Part shown: piece by piece, positions 6,270 through 11,364 of the stretch
How the letters are laid out: the number at the start of each line of letters is the position of its first letter
How positions within the stretch are numbered: the stretch's first letter is position 1
Origin: Fusobacteriales bacterium
GTDB lineage: Bacteria; Fusobacteriota; Fusobacteriia; Fusobacteriales; Leptotrichiaceae
NCBI GenBank assembly: GCA_031285605.1
Contig: JAITVW010000239.1
Coordinates: 1-11,364, forward strand
Length of the DNA: 11,364 nt
Reading direction: 5' to 3'
Program-made: the position numbers and the translations under genes
Notes under the pieces: model-generated
What the model was told of the DNA's origin: nothing
The model's database searches: none
The model's input: only the letters and a program-made list of their open reading frames with translations

Positions 6270-7586
6270 CTAGACTAATTCACCATATAATGTCCATGTT
6301 TTTGTTTCATATATTTTTACATTTACAAATTTTCCCGAAAGCTCTTCATCACTTTTAAAAAGCACTATTTTATGAGTGGAGGTTCTTCCTGTGAGCATAT
6401 CAGGATTTTTGCTGCTCGGTCCCTCTGCAAGAACCTTCAAAGTCTGACCATAGTATTTTTTACTCTCTTCTTTTGCTCTTGCATTCTGAAGTCTCATCAA
6501 TTGCTGAAGTCTCTCTTTCTTTACCTGTTCAGATACCTGCTCTTCCAGCACTGCCGCAGGAGTTCCGCTTCTCTTGGAATACATAAACATGAACGCATTT
6601 TCAAAACCTACCTGCTCCACTACATCCAGAGTATCCTGAAAATCCTCGTCAGTTTCCCCCGGAAATCCTACTATGATATCTGTTGTTAAGCCTATATCAG
6701 GAATCTCTTTCTTTATTTTAAGAGCAAGTTCTATAAACTCTTCCTTTGTATATCCCCGGTTCATTGCCCCGAGTATCTTGGTAGAACCTGACTGCAGAGG
6801 CAGATGAAGCATTCTTGCTACCTTGGGATTTTCTGCTATTGCTTTTATTACTGAATCAGTAAAATCTTTCGGATGCGGCGAAATATATTTCAGCCAGAAA
6901 TCTCCCTCTATATTGGCAGCCTTTGTAAGAAGTCCTGCGAAATCTTCCCCCATTTCGATTCTGTCACTTCCGTAAGAATTAACATTTTGTCCTAAAAATA
7001 ATATTTCTTTGTAACCTTTATCTGCATACTGCTTTACATCATCAAGTATTTCTCTCATTGGAACCGATCTCTCCATTCCACGTACATAAGGAACTATACA
7101 AAATGTGCAGTAATTATTACAACCATAAGTTATTGAAACAGATGCTGCTGTATCATCTCCGAAATCAGCATCTACCCTTTTGGGAAGCTCATCTTCGTCT
7201 TCTACCATTACTATATGATCTACTGTTCCTTTTTGAACTTTTTCTATGATGTCAGGAAGCTTGGCAATATTCTGATTTCCTATTACCAGATCTACAAAAG
7301 GTGTTTTTTTTATAAATTCTTCTCTGACCTCCTGAGCAAGACACCCTGTTACACCTATTATCATGTTATTTCTTTTTTCCTTTAATTTCTTCAGTTCTCC
7401 TAATTTTCCGTAAACTTTTACCGCTGCTCCTTCTCGTATAGTACATGTATTCAGAAGAACAAGATCAGAAATTTTTATATCATCAACAATCTTATACTCA
7501 ATGGACTGCAGCATTTTTTTCATCTTAGCGCTTTCATTCACATTCATCTGACAACCGTAAGTAATTATTGTTGCTTTCTTTTCCAA
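6270..7586 (-). CDS. miaB: tRNA-2-methylthio-N6-dimethylallyladenosine synthase MiaB
   Basis: This radical-SAM methylthiotransferase converts i6A37 to ms2i6A37 in tRNAs reading UNN codons. It has 438 residues, normal for the family. The N-terminal UPF0004 domain carries the three auxiliary-cluster cysteines C12 (YGCQMN), C48 (NTCTIRE) and C82 (GCLAQ). The radical-SAM core has C156, C160 and C163 in YGCNNYCTFCIVPYVRG. The C-terminal TRAM domain (about 376-438) includes the GRTSTHKIVLF strand. ITYGCQMN and VPYVRG with GMERS favour MiaB over MtaB or RimO. The start is a TTG at 7586: MEKKATIITYGC is the normal MiaB beginning, and the nearest ATG upstream (7600-7598) runs at once into a stop. The ribosome binding site AAAGGATGG lies rather far away. 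It is the first gene of the operon with the GH13 gene and rho. Confidence 0.96.
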   Translation of the reverse strand: MEKKATIITYGCQMNVNESAKMKKMLQSIEYKIVDDIKISDLVLLNTCTIREGAAVKVYGKLGELKKLKEKRNNMIIGVTGCLAQEVREEFIKKTPFVDLVIGNQNIAKLPDIIEKVQKGTVDHIVMVEDEDELPKRVDADFGDDTAASVSITYGCNNYCTFCIVPYVRGMERSVPMREILDDVKQYADKGYKEILFLGQNVNSYGSDRIEMGEDFAGLLTKAANIEGDFWLKYISPHPKDFTDSVIKAIAENPKVARMLHLPLQSGSTKILGAMNRGYTKEEFIELALKIKKEIPDIGLTTDIIVGFPGETDEDFQDTLDVVEQVGFENAFMFMYSKRSGTPAAVLEEQVSEQVKKERLQQLMRLQNARAKEESKKYYGQTLKVLAEGPSSKNPDMLTGRTSTHKIVLFKSDEELSGKFVNVKIYETKTWTLYGELV

Positions 7587-7661
7587 AATTTTTAAACCAT
7601 CCTTTCAATAAATCATCTTAGTAAATGATGACTGATTTTATATGTAAAGTACTAACACAAC

Positions 7662-7667
7662 ATTATA
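7662..7667 (-). promoter_or_regulatory. Candidate -10 box for the miaB-GH13-rho operon
   Basis: A perfect TATAAT on the minus strand lies about 75 bp before the miaB start. The -35 position is T-rich (TTTTAT-like) and poor, so the promoter is tentative. The remaining sequence from 7587 to 7748 is AT-rich, with no gene seen. Confidence 0.3.
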
Positions 7668-7748
7668 TTACATTTTCAGAAAAAATAAAATATTTTTTTA
7701 TAAAATCAGCCTTATTCTTAAGAAAGACAAGGAAGCTTTCCAAAAAAT

Positions 7749-7777
7749 AAAATCCCGTTATAGAAATAATGGGATTT
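7749..7777 (-). terminator. Intrinsic terminator of the small lipoprotein gene
   Basis: AAAATCCC and GGGATTTT flank an inner TTAT/ATAA pair with a four-base loop, giving a 13-position stem with one A-C mismatch on the minus strand (a G-U wobble on the plus strand). In the minus direction it is followed by ATTTTTTGG. It begins 5 bp after the stop at 7783 and separates the lipoprotein gene from miaB. Confidence 0.75.
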
Positions 7778-7782
7778 TGGTG

Positions 7783-8187
7783 TTAGTCTATTATAACATC
7801 TGCCTGATATCTATCTTCCGGAGCTCTGTAGTTTACTATTCTGTTAATATAAATAGTACCTTCTTTTATATCTCCCTGTATTTCCAAATTTACGTATTCA
7901 TACGACTGAATATCAAATTTATCAGTTACTTTTTGGACTATATTTTCCAAAAGCCCTGTATTATCTACCAGATTATAACTTATTTCTTTATCTTTCAATA
8001 TCAGTCTGTTTTTCTTATAAACAAAAACTCCCGTAGCCGGATAATACTGTCCTGCTCTTACCGGTCCCACCGGCTTCTGCACCTCGGTTACTGCTGCAGA
8101 TGTCTGTGTGTTTTTACTGCTCTTTTTATTCGCTGACGAACATGACATCAACAACAATAAAATTAAGAATATTGATAACTTTTTCAT
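7783..8187 (-). CDS. Small lipoprotein of unknown function
   Basis: The product has 134 residues. The N-terminus MKKLSIFLILLLLMSC is a lipoprotein signal peptide with lipobox LMSC, so C16 should be lipidated and the mature protein tethered to a membrane. A Ser/Lys/Thr-rich linker (about 17-40) precedes a compact domain with AGQYYPATGVFVYKKNRLIL, several predicted beta strands and YEYVNLEIQGDIKEGTIYIN. I recognise no enzyme motif or named family. The ATG at 8187 has GGAGGA 6 bp upstream. The gene has its own promoter and terminator and so is probably monocistronic. Confidence 0.85.
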   Translation of the reverse strand: MKKLSIFLILLLLMSCSSANKKSSKNTQTSAAVTEVQKPVGPVRAGQYYPATGVFVYKKNRLILKDKEISYNLVDNTGLLENIVQKVTDKFDIQSYEYVNLEIQGDIKEGTIYINRIVNYRAPEDRYQADVIID

Positions 8188-8235
8188 ATATTTCCTCCAA
8201 AATTTATATATTTAATTTCTTTATCTTTCCCTACT

Positions 8236-8264
8236 ATTATACATATTTTTATCTGTTAATTCAA
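8236..8264 (-). promoter_or_regulatory. Sigma-70-type promoter for the small lipoprotein gene
   Basis: On the minus strand TTGAAT (8259-8264) is followed after exactly 17 bp by a perfect TATAAT (8236-8241). The expected transcript start is about 40 bp before the ATG at 8187. Confidence 0.7.
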
Positions 8265-8288
8265 GTTTTCATAATTCAGCTTTACGGC

Positions 8289-8909
8289 TTATTTATGAAA
8301 GCCCAGATCAGCAGGGTTATAATCACCTGATATATGCTCTGCCTTTCCGCCGTTTTTTTCATATTCTTTTCTCATTTCAGTTACTTTATCTATTAACCCT
8401 ACAGTATCTTCTTCAAGCTTGTCCCTGTTAAAGAGCCCTTTTGACCAGTAGTCAAGAATCAGTTTACTGTCGCCGTATATTATTTTTATTCCTTTTTTGG
8501 CTGCATATTTCAAGGCTATATATATACCCACCAGCTCACCGTAATTATTTGTTCTTCCTTTTTTCAAGACATAGTTCCCGTGAACAGAAACTTTTTCTTT
8601 AGAAAGTATTTGCGGTAAAAGTGAATTACCTTTATAATCTGTTACACGTACTTCTACACCTATACCTCGTCCTGTTCCCGCATCAAAATAAAGTCCCTTT
8701 TTATCAAGGGCAGGTACTTTTTTGTCCTTGATTTCGTATTCTGCTCCGGAATCAAGCCATGCTTTAGCCTTATCACGGGACGGAAATGACTTATAACGTG
8801 CTTTTTGTCCTTTTACCAGTATTTCACATTCCTTCCAGTTTTCAAGAATCCCGTTTTTGTCACTTTCTACCAGATAATATGCATAGTATTTTTTTGCCAT
8901 TTTCTTCAT
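8289..8909 (-). CDS. Ribonuclease H with N-terminal viroplasmin (RNase H1-type) domain
   Basis: The enzyme cuts the RNA strand of RNA-DNA hybrids such as R-loops and primers. It has 206 residues in two parts. Residues about 7-53 match the caulimovirus-VI/viroplasmin hybrid-binding domain known from eukaryotic RNase H1 and some Firmicutes and Fusobacteria: KYYAYYLVES, the W of ENWKECEILVKG, then YKSFPSRDKAKAWL. Residues about 72-206 form the RNase H domain with four acidic catalytic positions: D76 (YFDAGTGRG), E125 (NYGELVG), D147 (GDSKL) and D201 (NPADLG). FDAGTG replaces the E. coli TDGSC-type opening, typical of this branch. Start ATG 8909 is used, with a weak GAAAGTG upstream; ATG 8900, three codons in, is an alternative. 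No clear intrinsic terminator follows it. Confidence 0.92.
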   Translation of the reverse strand: MKKMAKKYYAYYLVESDKNGILENWKECEILVKGQKARYKSFPSRDKAKAWLDSGAEYEIKDKKVPALDKKGLYFDAGTGRGIGVEVRVTDYKGNSLLPQILSKEKVSVHGNYVLKKGRTNNYGELVGIYIALKYAAKKGIKIIYGDSKLILDYWSKGLFNRDKLEEDTVGLIDKVTEMRKEYEKNGGKAEHISGDYNPADLGFHK

Positions 8910-8933
8910 TTTTCACTTTCAAAATTTTTTTTA

Positions 8934-8942
8934 ATTATACCA
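8934..8942 (-). promoter_or_regulatory. Extended -10 promoter for the ribonuclease H gene
   Basis: The minus strand reads TGGTATAAT, a perfect extended -10 (TG-n-TATAAT), about 25 bp before the ATG at 8909. The -35 region is only T-rich, as is common for extended -10 promoters. The leader would be short, which fits the weak ribosome binding site. Confidence 0.5.
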
Positions 8943-9072
8943 TATTATAAAGTTTTTAAAAAGATAATATTCTCAAATTATTTCATAATTTCTGTTTACT
9001 GCAATGTTTCTTTCATCTGCCGTAATGATCTGTCTTCTTTGAATCGGGAGAGCTCAGTACTAAAAGTAATAT

Positions 9073-9101
9073 TTGACAAATTTCAAAATAAATACTAAAA
9101 T
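9073..9101 (+). promoter_or_regulatory. Promoter of the fur-like/znuACB operon
   Basis: A perfect -35 TTGACA (9073-9078) is followed after 17 bp by TAAAAT (9096-9101), five of six bases of the -10 consensus. The transcript should start near 9108, inside the inverted repeat at 9106-9120, about 37 bp before the ATG at 9145. Confidence 0.65.
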
Positions 9102-9105
9102 AATA

Positions 9106-9120
9106 TGCGAATGATTTGCA
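9106..9120 (+). promoter_or_regulatory. Candidate Fur/Zur-family operator (7-1-7 inverted repeat)
   Basis: TGCGAAT-G-ATTTGCA is an inverted repeat with 6 of 7 pairs matching around one central base. This is the 7-1-7 architecture of Fur, PerR and Zur boxes in Bacillus (the B. subtilis Zur box has the form TCGTAAT-n-ATTACGA). It begins 4 bp after the -10 box and covers the expected transcript start of the operon that itself begins with a Fur-family gene. Binding is inferred. Confidence 0.5.
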
Positions 9121-9144
9121 AATTTATATAAGGTGATAAAAATT

Positions 9145-9501
9145 ATGAAACATTTAACTAAAAATAGAAAAGAAATTCTGGAAATAATCTCTGCTTCAAA
9201 GAAACCTCTTAATGTAAAACAGATAAAAACACAGGTAGACTTTGATACTTCCACTATTTACAGGGCTTTGGATTTTTTGGAAAGTCTTGAGTATATTCAT
9301 TCCGTGATTTTTGATAATGAAAAATATTATTTTAAGGATAAAAACGGGAATTTTATTATATGTAATTCATGCAGAAAAATAGAAGTTTTCCCTATTCAGT
9401 CTATCAGCCGGGAAGAAAATATGCTGAAACAGGAGTTTGGTTTTTTTCCATTATCGCATATCTTTTTATTTAAAGGTATTTGCAGAAAGTGTAACACATA
9501 A
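9145..9501 (+). CDS. Fur-family metalloregulator, probable zinc uptake regulator (Zur)
   Basis: Fur proteins are metal-dependent repressors. This one has 118 residues, short against the usual 135-150. Residues about 5-65 are the winged helix: TKNRKEILEIISASKKPLNV, then recognition helix DTSTIYRALDFLE in place of the usual DxATVYRxLxxLE. The dimerisation part keeps both structural-zinc pairs, C73/C76 (CNSC) and C113/C116 (CRKC), plus H105. The His-rich HHHF-type segment normally just before the first CxxC is GNFIIC here, so several regulatory-site ligands are missing. The start is ATG 9145 with AAGGTG upstream; an in-frame GTG at 9133 lies inside that site. It is the first gene of a zinc-type ABC operon, 21 bp before the substrate-binding lipoprotein, so a Zur role is inferred from context. 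PerR or another metal specificity is not excluded. Confidence 0.85.
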   Translation: MKHLTKNRKEILEIISASKKPLNVKQIKTQVDFDTSTIYRALDFLESLEYIHSVIFDNEKYYFKDKNGNFIICNSCRKIEVFPIQSISREENMLKQEFGFFPLSHIFLFKGICRKCNT

Positions 9502-9522
9502 ACCCGGAAAGGAGAGTAAACT

Positions 9523-10419
9523 ATGAGCAAAATTTTAAAGTACTTAATTATATGTTTTATTTTTTTTATTTTTTTGTTTTCATGCCAAAATCAGAAGAAA
9601 TCAGATACATTTGAAAATGCAGCTGCTTTAAACAAAAAACCTCATATTTCAGTAAGTATCCCGCCGTTAAAGTGGATTACCGGGAAAATCGCCGGAAGTG
9701 ATTTTACAGTAACATCTGTAGTCAGTTCAAATATAAGTCCCGAATTATTTGATCCGTCTGTAAAAACTATTCAGGAACTGGAGGAATCAGATTTGTATTT
9801 CTCTTTTGATTTATTTGCCTTTGAGCATAAATTGGAGGATACAGTAAGCAATCCCGGAAAAATATATAATGTTCTGAAAAACAGCAGTTATCTGCTAAAG
9901 AATGATCAGGAACCACATACAGACGACAGACACAATCACGGCAATTATGATCTGCATGTATGGTTTTCCGTGAATATAGATTCTTCAATTGCAGAAAATA
10001 TTAAGAATATTCTTTCAGAAAAATATCCTGAAAAAAAAGATATATTTGAAAAAAATTATTCTGACTTTATTTTAGAAATTAACTCCTTCAATGCAGAAGT
10101 GGAAAATATATTAAGTGATAAAAAAAGTAAGATTTTTGTTATTTATCACCCTGCACTTACTTATTTTGCAGAGGAATACAGTCTTATACAGATTTCTGTG
10201 GAACAGGAAGGCAAAGAGCCTACTGCACGGTATTTGAAAAATATAATAAACGAACTTAAGAAAAATAATGTAAAGGTTCTTCTTGTACAGCCTCAGTTTC
10301 CCAAAAGTTCCGTGGATCTGATTTCCAAGGAAGTACCTGATATAAAAATTATGGAATTCAATCCTCTTGAGGAAAATATTTTTGATAATCTGAAAAAATT
10401 TACAAATTCATTGGAGTAG
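9523..10419 (+). CDS. znuA: Zinc/metal ABC transporter substrate-binding lipoprotein (ZnuA family)
   Basis: The product has 298 residues. The signal peptide ends in lipobox LFSC, so C21 is lipidated and anchors the protein outside the membrane, where it hands metal to ZnuB. The fold is the two-lobed cluster-9 binding protein: SVSIPPLKWITGKIAG (43-58), NYDLHVWFSV (141-150), FVIYHPALTYFAEEYSL (205-221), QEGKEPTA and VLLVQPQFP. H145 and H209 match the second and third metal ligands. The first ligand His (usual PHxxEPxP) is PELFDPS here (E74), as in the branch of ZnuA proteins that also has EGKEP and FVQPQF. The usual last Asp is N280 (FNPLEENIF). A short His/Asp loop, PHTDDRHNHG (131-140), resembles the His-rich loop of zinc-specific members. 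AAGGAG lies about 8 bp before ATG 9523. The TAG is 2 bp before znuC. Confidence 0.9.
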   Translation: MSKILKYLIICFIFFIFLFSCQNQKKSDTFENAAALNKKPHISVSIPPLKWITGKIAGSDFTVTSVVSSNISPELFDPSVKTIQELEESDLYFSFDLFAFEHKLEDTVSNPGKIYNVLKNSSYLLKNDQEPHTDDRHNHGNYDLHVWFSVNIDSSIAENIKNILSEKYPEKKDIFEKNYSDFILEINSFNAEVENILSDKKSKIFVIYHPALTYFAEEYSLIQISVEQEGKEPTARYLKNIINELKKNNVKVLLVQPQFPKSSVDLISKEVPDIKIMEFNPLEENIFDNLKKFTNSLE

Positions 10420-10421
10420 AT

Positions 10422-11087
10422 ATGGATAAACATTTGATAGAAATAAATAACCTGAACTTTAAATACAAAAACAATATAATTCTGAATAATATTTCCTTTA
10501 ATATCACCGAAAATGAAAATATAGGCATTCTTGGCAGAAACGGCGGCGGAAAATCCACTCTGATAAAGATTCTTCTGGGATTTTTGAAGCCTGCATCCGG
10601 TTTAATAAAATACAATATTGACAGAAAAAAAATCGGTTATCTGCCGCAAATACGTGAATTTGATGCTGTTTTTCCAATTTCGGTTTATGACCTTGTTATT
10701 TCAGGGCTTACAAACAGAAAAAATTTATTCAGAAGATTTGACTTACAGGAAAAAAAAGCCGCTTCTGATATTATGGACGAATTTGGTATAGCAGAACTGA
10801 ATGATAAGCTTATTAACGAAGTTTCGGGCGGGCAGCTGCAGAGAGCCCTTATAGCCAGAGCTCTTATATCAAATCCCGAACTCATTATCCTTGATGAGCC
10901 TGAATCATTTCTGGACAAAAATTTTGAGGCAAAACTATATAATAAATTAAAAACCTTGAAGAATTCTACGGTAATTATAATTTCTCACGATCCGGAAGAG
11001 ATTTATCAGCATATTGATTCAGTTTTACTTGTAGAAAAAGAAGCAAAATTTTACAAAGACAAAAATACTTTTATGAAAGGCAGATAA
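10422..11087 (+). CDS. znuC: Zinc/metal ABC transporter ATP-binding protein (ZnuC family)
   Basis: This 221-residue cytoplasmic ATPase energises the importer. All ABC motifs are present: Walker A GRNGGGKST (38-46), Q-loop YLPQ (Q76), signature VSGGQLQRALIARAL (134 on), Walker B LIILDEP (154-160), D-loop SFLD and switch His in ISHD (H189). YLPQ with FPISVYDLVISGL is typical of the Zn/Mn (cluster 9) ATPases. GGAG inside the last codons of znuA serves as ribosome binding site, and only 2 bp separate the genes, implying coupled translation. Its TAA abuts the ATG of the permease. Confidence 0.94.
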   Translation: MDKHLIEINNLNFKYKNNIILNNISFNITENENIGILGRNGGGKSTLIKILLGFLKPASGLIKYNIDRKKIGYLPQIREFDAVFPISVYDLVISGLTNRKNLFRRFDLQEKKAASDIMDEFGIAELNDKLINEVSGGQLQRALIARALISNPELIILDEPESFLDKNFEAKLYNKLKTLKNSTVIIISHDPEEIYQHIDSVLLVEKEAKFYKDKNTFMKGR

Positions 11088-11364
11088 ATGGACTTTATTT
11101 CCTCAATATTAAAATATCCTTTTATGCAGGACGCACTGATTGTAGGATTCTTATCAAGTATATGCTGCGGTACCGTAGGTACTTATATAGTCAATAAAAA
11201 AATGGTTTTTATTTCTTCCAGTATCAGTCATGCCTCATATGGAGGAATCGGAATCGGCTTATATCTGACTTCGATATTCGATCTTCCTGTAAAAGAGCCT
11301 ATACTCTTTGCTCTTGTTTTCTCTATATTTTCCGGAATACTTATATTACTTCTGAAAGATAAAT
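11088..11364 (+). CDS. znuB: Zinc/metal ABC transporter permease (ZnuB family), 5' part
   Basis: The ATG follows the znuC stop directly (TAAATG), with AAAGG 7-10 bp upstream. The frame stays open to the window end, giving 92 residues of an expected 260-280. It has at least three hydrophobic segments: around LIVGFLSSICCGTVGTYIV, SHASYGGIGIGLYL and ILFALVFSIFSGILILLL. The MVFISSSISHASYGGIGIG stretch is the ABC-3 family motif (usual I-SHA-x-x-x-G-[IV]-x-x-G) of ZnuB, MntB and TroC permeases. It forms the membrane channel with ZnuA and ZnuC. Truncation is due only to the window edge. Confidence 0.92.
   Translation, partial: MDFISSILKYPFMQDALIVGFLSSICCGTVGTYIVNKKMVFISSSISHASYGGIGIGLYLTSIFDLPVKEPILFALVFSIFSGILILLLKDK

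Noticed and set aside
8272..8303. Hairpin TTCATAA...TTATGAA as terminator of the ribonuclease H gene
   Set aside because: The stem is interrupted, overlaps the stop codon and has no T-tract on the minus strand.
9133..9144. GTG at 9133 as start of the Fur-family gene
   Set aside because: It lies inside the AAGGTG ribosome binding site that serves ATG 9145, and the added residues are not part of the family.

Overview
The window is very AT-rich (intergenic stretches are mostly A/T) and carries low-GC codon usage, strong GGAGG-type ribosome binding sites, Sec lipoproteins, an RNase H with an N-terminal viroplasmin domain and a fermentative iron-dependent alcohol dehydrogenase. This fits an anaerobic fermenter of the Fusobacteriota, most likely the Leptotrichiaceae (Leptotrichia/Sebaldella type). 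That placement is inferred from the style of the sequence and the gene families; no search was run.

Layout. Positions 1-455 hold the possible 3' end of an unidentified plus-strand ORF, an empty AT-rich stretch and two tandem hairpins. A minus-strand iron-containing alcohol dehydrogenase follows (456-1610), with a promoter about 160 bp upstream. Positions 1883-2363 are a gene graveyard: the C-terminal third of an Aes-type alpha/beta hydrolase (minus strand) abuts the C-terminal third of an IS3-family transposase (plus strand). Next come two small minus-strand genes, a secreted peptidoglycan-binding-like protein (2408-2689) and a 96-residue protein of unknown function (2816-3106), then a start-less open frame that looks like another relic (3176-3472).

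The central block is a minus-strand operon read from right to left: miaB (tRNA ms2i6A37 methylthiotransferase), a GH13 alpha-amylase-family enzyme, and rho (transcription termination factor), ended by a rho-distal intrinsic terminator. The rho Shine-Dalgarno overlaps the GH13 stop codon, so the two are probably translationally coupled. To the right are a small lipoprotein gene with its own promoter and terminator, and a ribonuclease H gene with an extended -10 promoter, both on the minus strand.

The right end is a divergent plus-strand zinc-uptake operon: a short Fur-family regulator (probable Zur), a ZnuA-type substrate-binding lipoprotein, the ZnuC ATPase and the start of the ZnuB permease, which runs off the window. 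The genes are 0 to 21 bp apart. A consensus-like promoter lies upstream, and just after its -10 is a 7-1-7 inverted repeat of the form used by Fur-family repressors. This suggests a self-contained autoregulated circuit: the regulator senses zinc and represses its own operon, the lipoprotein captures the metal, and ZnuB/ZnuC import it.

Most of the window is ordinary chromosomal gene content. I did not see a convincing undescribed system. The points most worth a second look are the His-poor Fur protein with its inverted repeat, the GH13 enzyme wedged between miaB and rho, and the relic junction at about 2131-2136.
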